Below are positions 45,395 to 54,539 of a stretch of 64,000 nt of DNA, one piece after another; positions within the stretch are counted from its first letter, which is position 1, and each line of letters starts with the position of its first letter. The notes under the pieces were generated by a model. It was not told the origin of the DNA and did no database searches. It saw only the letters and a program-made list of their open reading frames with translations. Both the position numbers and the translations under genes were made by a program. The stretch covers positions 62,001-126,000 of the forward strand of contig CANMJA010000006.1 of assembly GCA_947498055.1 (NCBI GenBank). The letters run 5' to 3'. Source of the DNA: an uncultured Tenacibaculum sp. GTDB lineage: Bacteria > Bacteroidota > Bacteroidia > Flavobacteriales > Flavobacteriaceae.

Positions 45395-45422
45395 TTTGAA
45401 TAATTTGTAGGAATTATTCAAA
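45395..45422. promoter_or_regulatory. 11-base inverted repeat before the LRR gene
   Basis: TTTGAATAATT (45395-45405) and AATTATTCAAA (45412-45422) are perfectly complementary with a six-base spacer. It lies 37 bases upstream of the chosen LRR start and could be an operator or a leader hairpin. Confidence 0.55.
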
Positions 45423-45445
45423 AAACATCATAAATCAATCAATTT

Positions 45446-45501
45446 CACAAATGAGTCATTAAAGAATCACAAACAAGTCAAACAAGCACACAAACAAGTC
45501 A
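45446..45501. promoter_or_regulatory. Three direct repeats, candidate operator array
   Basis: CACAAATGAGTCA (45446-45458), CACAAACAAGTCA (45468-45480) and CACAAACAAGTCA (45489-45501) form three copies with spacings of 22 and 21 bases, that is two helical turns, in the divergent intergenic region. AraC-type regulators bind such repeats; the adjacent regulator ends in an AraC domain. Binding is inferred. Confidence 0.65.
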
Positions 45502-45576
45502 TTACAAAAATATTTAGCCACTTCTTAACGTTTTTGTAGTGAAACAAAATTATTTTCACTTTTTAAATAAACATGT

Positions 45577-47685
45577 ATGAGAATAGCCTTACTACAAAAG
45601 TTTAAGAATATTATTTTAACAAATTACTACGCTATTATTAATTTAGGAATAAGAGAAGGAGATAGTACTACAGAAATAAAGCGAATAAAGTTGTTAAATT
45701 TATTCTGCATAGCATGGCATGTTCGTACTATATTAGAATTTATAGATGATGACCTTACTAACAAACCATTATTACTATCTTTATTTGACTTTTTTATCAT
45801 GGTTTTAATTGTTGGTGGAATTCAGTTTTTACAATACAAAAGAAAACTATTGACTGCTCGTTTATTATTTATTTGTAGCATACTATTTTTAACATTTATG
45901 TATGCTAATTATATTTATACTGCCAATTTTTTAGAATACTACTTTATGTTAGTACCTGGTACTACTTTAATTTTTATTGACAATAAAAAAATAAATTGGG
46001 CAATTATTTTCACTGCTTTCATTTTCATGTATTTTCCTAATTTTTATTTCAATCATTATTCGGCTGCGTATAGTAACTTTAGTATTATATTTTTATTCTT
46101 TGGTGTTTTAATTATGGTAAATTATTTTAAAAACCTGAATTTAAAAAATGAAAAAGCATTAGAAATTAAATCTACTGAATTAGAGGAATTAGATAAATTT
46201 AAATCGCAATTTTTCACCAATATTTCTCATGAAATTAGAACTCCTTTAACTTTAATAAAAGGACATGCAGACGATTTAAAGAATTTATCTTCAAAAGATG
46301 TAAAAATAGAAGCTATTCAACAAAACATAAACCAGCAAATTAATTCAATAACAGAAATTGTAGACAATGTATTGGATTTAGCCAAAATGAAATCTTCTAA
46401 TTTTAAACTGAAAACTAAGCACGCTAATATTTCTGATTTAATAGAGAAAATTTATTTAAGCTTTGAAAGTTTATTTTATCAAAAAAACATTGATTTTGAT
46501 CTTAGTTTAAATTCTAAAAATTACATAACAAATATAGATCCTATATTTATAGAAAGAGCTTTGAATAATATTTTATTAAATGCTCTTAAATACACAGAAA
46601 AAGGAAGCGTTACCTTAGATGTTTCCAGAAAAAAACAATTTTTGAATATTACAGTATCTGATACAGGAATTGGTATTTCTAAAAATAATATAGAAAATAT
46701 ATTCAATCGTTTTTATCAAGTAAATAACGACATTAATCAATCTGGTGGTAGTGGCATTGGCTTAGCTTTTTCTAAAGAAATAATAGAACTTCACGAAGGA
46801 ACATTAACAGCAAAAAGCAAACCCAATATTGGTAGTAGCTTTATAATAACATTACCTTTAACGCCTAAAAAAACAGCGCAAGAAACACCTATTAAAACAA
46901 GTTCTGTAACAAATAATCTATTAAAATCATTACCAAAAAATAATATAGAATCTAATACCATTTTTTTAATTGTTGATGATAATTTAGACATGCGAAAATA
47001 CTTAAAAAGTATTCTTCAAAACTATACTTGCCTAGAAGCTAAAAATGGTATTGAAGCTTTAGAAATAGCACAAAACAGAAAAGTAGATTTCATTATTACA
47101 GATTATATGATGCCAAAAATGAATGGGTTAACACTTATTACGAACCTAAACAAGCGCAAAAATAGAATACCAATTATAATGCTTACTGCAAAAAATGATA
47201 TCGATTCTAAGCTAGAAGTTTTAAATCTTGGTATTGACGACTATGTTACAAAACCTTTTGAAAAAGAAGAATTACTAATACGAATTAATAATGCTATTAA
47301 AAATTATCATAATAAAGTTAAATATAATGAAGAAAATAATTTAGGCACCTTTAGTATTCCTAAAGAAAAAGATTTACTTAAAGAGATAGAATTACATGTG
47401 AATAACAATAGCGATAAAAAAGAGTTAAATCAAGATTTCTTATCCGAAAAATTTAATATTTCTAAAAGTTCTTTATATAGACATATTAAAAGCAAAACAG
47501 GAATGTCTCCTAAAGAATTTATTACAGAAATTAGACTACAAAAAGCAAGAAGGATTTTAGAAAACAATTCCGATATTCTACTAAAGCAACTAGCACTAGA
47601 GGTTGGCTTTCAACACACTTCTTATTTTTCAACTATTTTCACCAATCGTTTTGGTTATAAACCTTTAAAAAAAGAAACTTTTTAA
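45577..47685 (+). CDS. Hybrid histidine kinase-response regulator-AraC protein
   Basis: A 702-residue one-protein signalling system. The N-terminus holds about six membrane spans (25-185) with very small loops and no large periplasmic sensor. A HisKA domain with His218 (SHEIRTPLTLIKGH) follows. The HATPase domain has the N box (NNILLNALKYTEKGS), G1 (VSDTGIGIS) and G2 (GGSGIGLAF). The receiver domain carries phosphoacceptor Asp509 (TDYMMPKMNG), and the AraC-type helix-turn-helix lies at about 600-698. The classical hybrid regulator of Bacteroidota has a periplasmic beta-propeller sensor; this one instead senses through its membrane domain. It probably controls the divergent LRR lipoprotein gene. 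Confidence 0.93.
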   Translation: MRIALLQKFKNIILTNYYAIINLGIREGDSTTEIKRIKLLNLFCIAWHVRTILEFIDDDLTNKPLLLSLFDFFIMVLIVGGIQFLQYKRKLLTARLLFICSILFLTFMYANYIYTANFLEYYFMLVPGTTLIFIDNKKINWAIIFTAFIFMYFPNFYFNHYSAAYSNFSIIFLFFGVLIMVNYFKNLNLKNEKALEIKSTELEELDKFKSQFFTNISHEIRTPLTLIKGHADDLKNLSSKDVKIEAIQQNINQQINSITEIVDNVLDLAKMKSSNFKLKTKHANISDLIEKIYLSFESLFYQKNIDFDLSLNSKNYITNIDPIFIERALNNILLNALKYTEKGSVTLDVSRKKQFLNITVSDTGIGISKNNIENIFNRFYQVNNDINQSGGSGIGLAFSKEIIELHEGTLTAKSKPNIGSSFIITLPLTPKKTAQETPIKTSSVTNNLLKSLPKNNIESNTIFLIVDDNLDMRKYLKSILQNYTCLEAKNGIEALEIAQNRKVDFIITDYMMPKMNGLTLITNLNKRKNRIPIIMLTAKNDIDSKLEVLNLGIDDYVTKPFEKEELLIRINNAIKNYHNKVKYNEENNLGTFSIPKEKDLLKEIELHVNNNSDKKELNQDFLSEKFNISKSSLYRHIKSKTGMSPKEFITEIRLQKARRILENNSDILLKQLALEVGFQHTSYFSTIFTNRFGYKPLKKETF

Positions 47686-47978
47686 ACCAACATTATTTTC
47701 TTTACTACATTTTCTCCCATCTCTTCATTTATCATTTTTACAATCTTTTCTTTTCCATAACTTAATTCCTCTCTTAATACCGAAGAATTTAACCGAACGA
47801 TTAAAGTCCCATTTTGTAATTTCACCTCACTTGTATAAGAAGACACACCAGACCCCATGAGCTTCTTCCAAGCTTCCTCAATATGAATCTTCCGAAACCC
47901 TTTTTCTAATTTATTTTCTTTAATAAAAAAACGCATTAAGTCTTTTATTGAAACACTATCATTCTCTCTTTTCGCCAT
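47682..47978 (-). CDS. DUF721 (DciA-like) protein
   Basis: A 98-residue DUF721 protein: N-terminal helices (SIKDLMRFFIKENKLEKG) and a KH-like C-terminal fold with LIVRLNSSVLREELSYGK. DUF721 includes DciA, a loader of replicative helicase in bacteria without DnaC. The partner gene recF lies five bases upstream. The last four bases overlap the end of the hybrid regulator gene on the other strand. Confidence 0.85.
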   Translation of the reverse strand: MAKRENDSVSIKDLMRFFIKENKLEKGFRKIHIEEAWKKLMGSGVSSYTSEVKLQNGTLIVRLNSSVLREELSYGKEKIVKMINEEMGENVVKKIMLV

Positions 47979-47983
47979 ACTTA

Positions 47984-49063
47984 TTAAAGATTAAATATTT
48001 GGTAAGGTTTATTACTTTGCTTTACTACTTCTTCTGTTCTTTCAAAATGAGTATCCGTAATAAAAATTTGCCCAAACTCATCATTATTCACCAGTTGAAT
48101 AATTTGTGCTACTCTATGTTCATCTAACTTATCAAAAATATCGTCTAACAATAATATTGGAGTTATTTCTGATTGTTTTTTTATAAATTCAAACTGCGCC
48201 AATTTTAAAGCTATTAAATAAGACTTTTGCTGTCCTTGAGAACCAAATTTTTTAACAGGGTAATCTCCTATTAAAAAACCAAGATCATCTTTATGCGTTC
48301 CTACCGAAGTATATTGTAACACTTTATCTTTTTCTAAATTCCTCTCTAATAATTCGTTAAAAGAAAAATCATTTAACTGACTCTTATAATGCAAATTAAC
48401 TTCTTCTTTTGCATTAGAAATTATCTGATATTTTTCTTTAAAAATAGGAGTAAACTTTTCTAGAAACTTCTTCCTTTTTTCATGAATTACAGTTCCATAT
48501 TTTATTAACTGCTCATTATAAACATTTAAATTTAATGCGTCAAAAGTACGATTTGCAGCAAAAAACTTTAACAACGCGTTTCTCTGACTTATTACTTTAC
48601 CGTACGCTATTACAGCTTTTAAATATTCTTTGTTTTGCTGAGAAATTACGCCATCCATAAACTTCCTCCTATTTTCACTACCCTCTGTAATTAAATCTCT
48701 ATCTGCTGGTGAAATAATAACCAAAGGAAATTGACCTATATGATCAGAAAATCGCTCATACACCTTACCATTTCTTTTTAGCACTTTTTTCTGTCCTTTT
48801 TTCAAAGAACAAATAATTCTTTCTGTTCGCTCCTGTAACAAATAATCTCCTTCAATTACAAAAAAATCTTCGTTATGCTTAATATTTTGTGAAGCTACAG
48901 GATTAAAATAGCTTTTAGTAAAAGACAAATAATAGATAGCATCTAAAACATTCGTTTTTCCAACACCATTATTTCCCACAAAACAATTAATTTTCTTTTT
49001 AAAATTAAATGTTTGTGCTTCTATATTTTTAAAATTCACTAAAGATAATTTCTCTAAATGCAC
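47984..49063 (-). CDS. recF: DNA replication and repair protein RecF
   Basis: A 359-residue SMC-like ATPase of the RecFOR pathway that loads RecA at gaps. Walker A GNNGVGKT at 30-37, followed by [14 protein letters not shown]. The signature motif region is [20 protein letters not shown] and Walker B is [14 protein letters not shown]. Normal length. It is transcribed together with the DUF721 gene, an arrangement seen widely in Bacteroidota. Confidence 0.96.
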   Translation of the reverse strand: MHLEKLSLVNFKNIEAQTFNFKKKINCFVGNNGVGKTNVLDAIYYLSFTKSYFNPVASQNIKHNEDFFVIEGDYLLQERTERIICSLKKGQKKVLKRNGKVYERFSDHIGQFPLVIISPADRDLITEGSENRRKFMDGVISQQNKEYLKAVIAYGKVISQRNALLKFFAANRTFDALNLNVYNEQLIKYGTVIHEKRKKFLEKFTPIFKEKYQIISNAKEEVNLHYKSQLNDFSFNELLERNLEKDKVLQYTSVGTHKDDLGFLIGDYPVKKFGSQGQQKSYLIALKLAQFEFIKKQSEITPILLLDDIFDKLDEHRVAQIIQLVNNDEFGQIFITDTHFERTEEVVKQSNKPYQIFNL

Positions 49064-49136
49064 GTAGTTTATTTATTTATAAAACAGGGAGCGCAAAATA
49101 ACGAAAAATCGGCTTTTAAAATCCAATTAAAAAAAC

Positions 49137-49144
49137 TATTTTTG
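49137..49144 (+). promoter_or_regulatory. -7 element before the YfgM-like gene
   Basis: TATTTTTG fits TAnnTTTG exactly, 22 bases before the ATG at 49167; the -33 region reads TTTT and not TTG. Confidence 0.5.
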
Positions 49145-49166
49145 CGCCACTAATTTTATAATAATT

Positions 49167-49955
49167 ATGGCAACATATAAAAAGCGTGGATATAAACCTA
49201 AAAAAGAAAAGGTTGTAGAAGATACTATTGAAGAGACATTCGACGAATCTCAAAGTGATGTAGCTAAAGCATTTGAAGGATTAGATGAAGCAGCTAATAA
49301 ATCGGAACAATGGATCGAAAAAAATAGTAAACCTTTATTTTTTGGATTAATCGCAGTTGCGGCAATTATTTTAGGCTATTTGGCTTACAATAAATTTATA
49401 TCTGAACCAACTGAACTAGAAGCTTCTAACGAATTAGCTTACCCTAGATCTTTCTTTGACAAAGCAGAAAAAGCAGCTGGTACCGAAGCAGATAGTTTAT
49501 ACAACTTAGGTTTAAAAGGTGGTGTAGATGGTAAATATGGATTTTTAGATGTAGCTAGTACTTTTGGAAGTACTAAAGCTGGAAATATAGCTAATTATTA
49601 TGCAGGTATTTCTTATTTAAAAATGAAAAAATATCAAAAAGCTATTGAATATTTAGATCAATTTAGTTCTGATGATGAAGTTTTAGGCCCAACTGCCTTA
49701 GGTGCTATTGGAGATGCATTTGCAGATTTAAACCAACAACAAGAAGCTTTAGAATATTATGAAAAAGCTGCTAATAAGAAAGCAAATGAGTTTACAGCTC
49801 CTATGTTCTTTTTTAAAGCTGGGCAAACAGCTATGCAATTAGGACAGTATAGTAAAGCTGAAACTTTATTTTCTACTATAAAAGAAAAATATGCTACTAC
49901 ACAAGTAGGTAGAGATATTGAAAAATATATTAATAGTGCAAAATACGCACAGTAA
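49167..49955 (+). CDS. YfgM-like TPR membrane protein
   Basis: A 262-residue protein with a charged cytoplasmic N-terminus (about 1-52), one membrane span (about 53-72, FFGLIAVAAIILGYLAY) and periplasmic tetratricopeptide repeats (about 145-255, for example GNIANYYAGISYLKMKKYQKA). This is the YfgM/BamD-like architecture, whose members act as chaperones near the Sec translocon. It is upstream of ribH but separated by a hairpin. Confidence 0.8.
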   Translation: MATYKKRGYKPKKEKVVEDTIEETFDESQSDVAKAFEGLDEAANKSEQWIEKNSKPLFFGLIAVAAIILGYLAYNKFISEPTELEASNELAYPRSFFDKAEKAAGTEADSLYNLGLKGGVDGKYGFLDVASTFGSTKAGNIANYYAGISYLKMKKYQKAIEYLDQFSSDDEVLGPTALGAIGDAFADLNQQQEALEYYEKAANKKANEFTAPMFFFKAGQTAMQLGQYSKAETLFSTIKEKYATTQVGRDIEKYINSAKYAQ

Positions 49956-49984
49956 AGTGTGCAGTTATTAGTGCTCGGTTAAAC

Positions 49985-50007
49985 AGTTTAAATAGTAAAC
50001 TTTTTTT
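49985..50007 (+). terminator. Weak hairpin after the YfgM-like gene
   Basis: AGTTTA (49985-49990) pairs with TAAACT (49996-50001) and is followed by a run of seven T. Short stem, so termination may be partial. Confidence 0.5.
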
Positions 50008-50046
50008 ACTGAATACTGTAAACTAAATACTGCCAACTATAATAAA

Positions 50047-50553
50047 ATGGCAACAACAAACTTATCTTATTACGATAAAAACACTATCCCAAATGCGAAA
50101 GACTTTCGATTTGGGATAGTTGTTTCAGAATGGAATCCTGAAATCACAAACAACCTTCATAAGGGTGCTATAGAAACATTATTAGACTGTGGAGCTACCA
50201 AAGAAAACATTGTTTCTTGGGAGGTTCCTGGTAGTTTTGAACTAGTTTTTGGATGTAAGAAAATGATTGAAACAGAAAAACTAGATGCCATTATTGCCAT
50301 TGGTAACGTGATACAAGGAGAAACAAAACATTTCGATTTTGTTTGCGAAGGTGTTACTCAAGGAATTGTTGATTTAAATATTAAATACGACGTTCCTGTA
50401 ATTTTTTGTGTACTTACGGATAACACAAAACAACAATCAATTGATCGATCTGGTGGTAAATTAGGAAATAAAGGAATTGAATGTGCTGTAGCTGCAATTA
50501 AAATGGCAGCCATTAAAAACCAAGGAAGAACTAGTACTAGCGTTGGTTTTTAA
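50047..50553 (+). CDS. ribH: 6,7-dimethyl-8-ribityllumazine synthase
   Basis: A 168-residue lumazine synthase, the penultimate enzyme of riboflavin biosynthesis. It condenses 5-amino-6-ribitylamino-uracil with a four-carbon butanone phosphate. Family motifs: FGIVVSEWNPEITNNLHKGA near the N-terminus, then VPGSFELVFG, then AIGNVIQGETKHFDFV with the substrate-binding His, then VPVIFCVLTDNTKQQSIDRSG. Full length. No FMN riboswitch is visible in front of it. It leads a row with mutL and rhomboids. Confidence 0.96.
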   Translation: MATTNLSYYDKNTIPNAKDFRFGIVVSEWNPEITNNLHKGAIETLLDCGATKENIVSWEVPGSFELVFGCKKMIETEKLDAIIAIGNVIQGETKHFDFVCEGVTQGIVDLNIKYDVPVIFCVLTDNTKQQSIDRSGGKLGNKGIECAVAAIKMAAIKNQGRTSTSVGF

Positions 50554-50718
50554 TTTTACTACTCGCTTTTTATCATGAATAAAAATTATAATAATACAAT
50601 TTTAATTATCTCTTTATTCATTCTCTTATCTTGATCTCTTGTCAATTATTCCGTAACTTTGAGATTCTATTTTGGTGTGGTTTTTGAAACACTTAATGAA
50701 ACTACAAAAAAATTAATT

Positions 50719-51000
50719 ATGGGACTTTTAAACAGACAAAATAAAAAATTCGATTACCAACCACGTTATTATAAAGGGGAAGGTAGTCCTTTTGAATTAA
50801 AACATAGATTTGACGAGCACCGAACTAGCGTTGGCAAAAAAAAATCATTAAAAGGAAAATTCAGTTCTGCTATAGAAGAATTTAAAACTTCAGAACATGG
50901 AGGCTTTAACAAAACTATAATAGCTATTGTATTAATTTTAACGCTTATTTTCTTATTCTTGATAGATTTTGATCTATCCATCTTTTTACCAAAAAATTAA
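50719..51000 (+). CDS. Small single-span membrane protein between ribH and mutL
   Basis: A 93-residue protein starting at ATG 50719 (MGLLNRQNKKFDYQPRYYK..); an upstream frame from 50659 has no support. A basic, positively charged cytoplasmic part (about 1-65, with KKKSLKGKFSS) is followed by one membrane span (about 70-88). Orthologues keep this place before mutL in flavobacteria as I remember, and are sometimes mislabelled as riboflavin synthase subunit beta because of the neighbour. The stop overlaps the mutL start (TAATG). Function unknown. Confidence 0.8.
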   Translation: MGLLNRQNKKFDYQPRYYKGEGSPFELKHRFDEHRTSVGKKKSLKGKFSSAIEEFKTSEHGGFNKTIIAIVLILTLIFLFLIDFDLSIFLPKN

Positions 51001-52850
51001 TGTCAGATATCATACAATTACTACCCGACCATGTTGCCAATCAAATTGCAGCTGGTGAGGTTGTACAACGACCAGCTTCTGTAGTTAAAGAATTGTTAGA
51101 GAATGCAATTGATGCAAATGCTACTACGATTACTTTGCTTTTAAAAGGAGCTGGCAAAACACTTATTCAAGTAATAGACAACGGAAAAGGTATGAGTAAT
51201 ACCGATGCTCGTTTATGCTTTGAAAGACATGCCACCTCTAAAATTAAAGACGCCCAAGATCTTTTTAATTTACAAACCAAAGGTTTTAGAGGAGAAGCAT
51301 TAGCATCTATAGCTGCTATTGCACATGTAGAATTAAAAACTAAACAAGAAAATCAGGAGTTGGGTACTTCTATAAAAATAGAAGGAAGTGAAGTAGTTTC
51401 TCAAGAAATTGTATCTACAGCAAAAGGTACAAGCATTGCTGTAAAAAACTTATTTTACAACATTCCTGCTCGTAGAAATTTTTTAAAATCGGACACTGTA
51501 GAAACGCGACATATTATTGATGAATTTCAAAGAGTTGCGTTAGCACATCCTATGATTTCATTTTCACTATACCATAATGACAATGAAGTATACCATTTAA
51601 AAGAAAGTAATACACGCAAGCGTATTGTTGCTATGTTTGGTGCTAAAACAAATGAAAAATTAGTACCTGTAGACGAACAAACAGATATTATTACTATTAA
51701 AGGTTATATTGCAAAGCCAGAATTTTCGAAAAGAAAAAGAGGAGAGCAATTCTTTTTTGTTAATAATCGATTTATTAAAAGTTCGTATTTAAATCATGCC
51801 GTTAATAATGCTTTTGAAGGTTTGTTAGAACAAGGTACACATCCTACTTATTTTATCTATTTTGAAGTACCTCCTAATAGTATAGATATTAATATTCATC
51901 CTACTAAAACAGAAATAAAGTTTGACAATGAGAAAGCTTTATACGCCATTTTAAGAGCTACTGTAAAACACAGTTTAGGACAGTATAACGTTGCCCCTGT
52001 TTTAGATTTTGATAGAGATGCAAATTTAGATACTCCTTATAATTTAAATAGTAAACAAAATGTTTCTACTCCGAAAATTATAGTAGACCCTACTTTTAAT
52101 CCCTTTAAAAACGACACAGCTACATCACCCTATTCGAGTAACGAACAACCAGTAAGCAGCAATAAATCATCTTATAAAACCAATTATAAAAAAGATCCTG
52201 GTAGTTGGGAATCTTTGTATGCTAGTTCTGTTTCTACAGAAACTACTAAACAAGAAGAATTATTTGAAACCAAACAAGAAACAGAAACTGGTAAAACGTT
52301 TCAAATTCAAAAAAAATACATTTTAAGCTCTATTAAATCTGGTGCTGTTTTAATTCACCAATCTTTAGCACACCAACGTGTATTGTATGAAGATTTTTTA
52401 GAAAACATTACGGTAAAAGAAGCTAGTAGTCAACAACTATTATTCCCAATAAATATAAATTTATCTACTGCCGATATAGAAATGATTTACAGTATAAAAT
52501 CTGATTTAGAAAGTACTGGTTTTGTTTTTAATGAATTTACAAAAGAAGGTGTTATTATTGGTGGTATACCTACTTCTATTACTGAAAGTCAGATTATTTT
52601 AGTTTTAGAACAATTATTAGACGATATGAAATTAGAAGTACCTAACGAAAGTTTTAGTCATTTTGATGTAATGGCAAAATCATTTGCCAAATCACTGGCG
52701 ATTAAAACAGGTACTATCTTATTAGTTAAAGAACAAGAAAATTTAGTAAATAATTTATTCTCGTGTAAAGAACCTAGTATTTCTCCTCTTGGAAAAGCTA
52801 CTTTTAAAACCTTAACTTTACAAGAAATAGATACTATTTTTAGCACATAA
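51000..52850 (+). CDS. mutL: DNA mismatch repair protein MutL
   Basis: A 616-residue GHKL-ATPase mismatch repair protein. N-terminal ATPase motifs: ELLENAIDANAT, IDNGKGM, RHATSKI and GFRGEALASIA. The transducer domain has PARRNFLKS and DINIHPTKTEIKF; a variable linker (about 345-435) leads to the C-terminal dimerisation domain. The usual nickase motif DQHAxxE there is degenerate: the position reads IHQSLAHQRVLYE, without the first Asp and with Gln for Glu. The start overlaps the preceding small gene. Confidence 0.96.
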   Translation: MSDIIQLLPDHVANQIAAGEVVQRPASVVKELLENAIDANATTITLLLKGAGKTLIQVIDNGKGMSNTDARLCFERHATSKIKDAQDLFNLQTKGFRGEALASIAAIAHVELKTKQENQELGTSIKIEGSEVVSQEIVSTAKGTSIAVKNLFYNIPARRNFLKSDTVETRHIIDEFQRVALAHPMISFSLYHNDNEVYHLKESNTRKRIVAMFGAKTNEKLVPVDEQTDIITIKGYIAKPEFSKRKRGEQFFFVNNRFIKSSYLNHAVNNAFEGLLEQGTHPTYFIYFEVPPNSIDINIHPTKTEIKFDNEKALYAILRATVKHSLGQYNVAPVLDFDRDANLDTPYNLNSKQNVSTPKIIVDPTFNPFKNDTATSPYSSNEQPVSSNKSSYKTNYKKDPGSWESLYASSVSTETTKQEELFETKQETETGKTFQIQKKYILSSIKSGAVLIHQSLAHQRVLYEDFLENITVKEASSQQLLFPININLSTADIEMIYSIKSDLESTGFVFNEFTKEGVIIGGIPTSITESQIILVLEQLLDDMKLEVPNESFSHFDVMAKSFAKSLAIKTGTILLVKEQENLVNNLFSCKEPSISPLGKATFKTLTLQEIDTIFST

Positions 52851-52853
52851 ATT

Positions 52854-53582
52854 ATGCAAAGATTAACTCCTGTAATAAAACATTTAATTATAATAAATGT
52901 AATTCTGTTTTTTGGTCCAATGTTATTAAACAACTTAGACCTAACAAATATACTTGCATTACATTTTCCAAAAAACGAGCATTTTGGATTTTGGCAGTAT
53001 CTAACACATATTTTTATGCATGGTAGTGAGTTTCATTTACTATTTAACATGTATGGTTTATGGGCTTTTGGTACTCCTTTAGAGCAAATGTGGGGTAAAA
53101 ATAAATTTTTATTCTTTTATTTTTCTGCAGGTATAGGTGCTGGTTTAATTTATACTTTGGTTAACTATTATCAGTTTGATGGTATTTATGAACAACTAAC
53201 TAATTTAGGAGTATCATCTTCTGAAATTATGAATATTCTAAAAGTTGGTAGATACAATGATACTCTAATTACACTCTCAAATGAAACAATGAGCGAGTTC
53301 TACTCATTATATAATACTCCTGCGGTTGGTGCATCTGGAGCTATTTATGGTATTTTAGTTGGTTTTGGATTGGCTTTTCCTAATGCAAAACTAGCCATGA
53401 TATTTTTCCCTGTTCCTATAGCTGCAAAATATTTTATTCCTTTAATAATTACTAGTGATTTGTTTTTTGGAATGACAAAATATTCTGTTGGTAACATCGC
53501 TCACTTTGCGCATGTTGGTGGTGCTATAATTGGATTTATTATTGCTTGGTACTGGAAAAAAAATCAGTTTAGAATTAATTAA
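52854..53582 (+). CDS. Rhomboid intramembrane serine protease
   Basis: A 242-residue six-span rhomboid. Catalytic Ser161 is in GASGAIYG and the histidine is His220 in AHFAHVGG. It has the loop-1 motif HIFMHGSEFHLLFNMYGLW with the conserved Asn that helps to form the oxyanion hole. It starts three bases after mutL, in the same transcript. Substrates unknown. Confidence 0.92.
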   Translation: MQRLTPVIKHLIIINVILFFGPMLLNNLDLTNILALHFPKNEHFGFWQYLTHIFMHGSEFHLLFNMYGLWAFGTPLEQMWGKNKFLFFYFSAGIGAGLIYTLVNYYQFDGIYEQLTNLGVSSSEIMNILKVGRYNDTLITLSNETMSEFYSLYNTPAVGASGAIYGILVGFGLAFPNAKLAMIFFPVPIAAKYFIPLIITSDLFFGMTKYSVGNIAHFAHVGGAIIGFIIAWYWKKNQFRIN

Positions 53583-53672
53583 CATAATTTTATATAAAAG
53601 ATTTATAACACATACACCTCTTTAAAAGTTAAATAAATAACAGATTAATAAATACTTTAGAAATAGTATAAA

Positions 53673-54539
53673 ATGGAGTTTATAAAAACATTAAAATATA
53701 ATTTTAAGAATGCTGGAATTGTTGAAAAGCTAATTTATATTAATATTAGTGTATTTGTTTTAGGCTTATTACTTACTGTTTTTTCTAGCCTTTTTAAAGT
53801 GCAAAGTACATTTTTAGGAGATTGGTTTGCGCTTTCTTCTTCTTTTAATTCTTTGTTAACAAAACCTTGGTCAATTATAACGTATGGTTTTTTACATGGT
53901 AATTTTATACATATCCTTTTTAATTGTATAGCACTATATCTTTTTGGTCGTTTGTTTTTAGATTATTTTACCCAAAAACAACTACTCAGTTTTTATGTAT
54001 TAGGTACCCTTTGGGGAGGACTATTTTTTTTAATCGCCATGAACTATTTTCCATTGTTCAATGGTGATTCCTATCTATTAGTTGGTGCTTCTGCTGGAAT
54101 TTCTGCTATCATTATTGGTATCGCTACTCACATTCCAAATTATCAACTAAAATTTCCCTTAATAGGCTATGTAAAGGTTTGGCATTTAGCTACTTTTTTT
54201 ATTCTTTTAGATGTTATAAAATTAGCAGGAAGTAATGCTGGTGGACATTTTGCTCATTTAGGTGGTGCTTTGTTTGGTTTCTTGTATGTAAAAAGTCTTG
54301 GCAGTAAAGAAATAGATATTACTAAATCTTTTACTAACTTATTTCGTAAAAAAAAGAAAGCTCCTCTTAAAACAGTTCATAACTCTAAGAAAAAAATGGG
54401 ACCAACTGGTTCTTTTAAAAATAAATCTGAAAACCAACAACAAATCGATGAAATTCTAGATAAAATAGGAAAATCTGGTTACGATACTCTTTCTAAAGAA
54501 GAAAAAGAATTTTTATTTAAACAAGGTAAAAAACAATAG
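53673..54539 (+). CDS. Rhomboid-family protein, second copy
   Basis: A 288-residue rhomboid with Ser140 in GASAGISA, His195 in GHFAHLGGALFG and HGNFIHILFNCIALYLFG for loop 1, so the catalytic pair is present. It differs from the preceding copy by a basic cytoplasmic C-terminal extension (about 215-288, with RKKKKAPLK and a final helix EILDKIGKSGYDTLSKEEKE). That tail is common in flavobacterial rhomboids. The stop overlaps the GTG start of the next gene. Confidence 0.9.
   Translation: MEFIKTLKYNFKNAGIVEKLIYINISVFVLGLLLTVFSSLFKVQSTFLGDWFALSSSFNSLLTKPWSIITYGFLHGNFIHILFNCIALYLFGRLFLDYFTQKQLLSFYVLGTLWGGLFFLIAMNYFPLFNGDSYLLVGASAGISAIIIGIATHIPNYQLKFPLIGYVKVWHLATFFILLDVIKLAGSNAGGHFAHLGGALFGFLYVKSLGSKEIDITKSFTNLFRKKKKAPLKTVHNSKKKMGPTGSFKNKSENQQQIDEILDKIGKSGYDTLSKEEKEFLFKQGKKQ

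Noticed and set aside
45359..45421. TTG-initiated extension of the LRR lipoprotein
   Set aside because: It would put 20 extra residues before the lipoprotein signal and overlaps an inverted repeat; the ATG at 45358 fits better.
50040..50060. FMN riboswitch before ribH
   Set aside because: The leader is only about 90 bases, AT-rich and lacks the conserved FMN-aptamer sequence.
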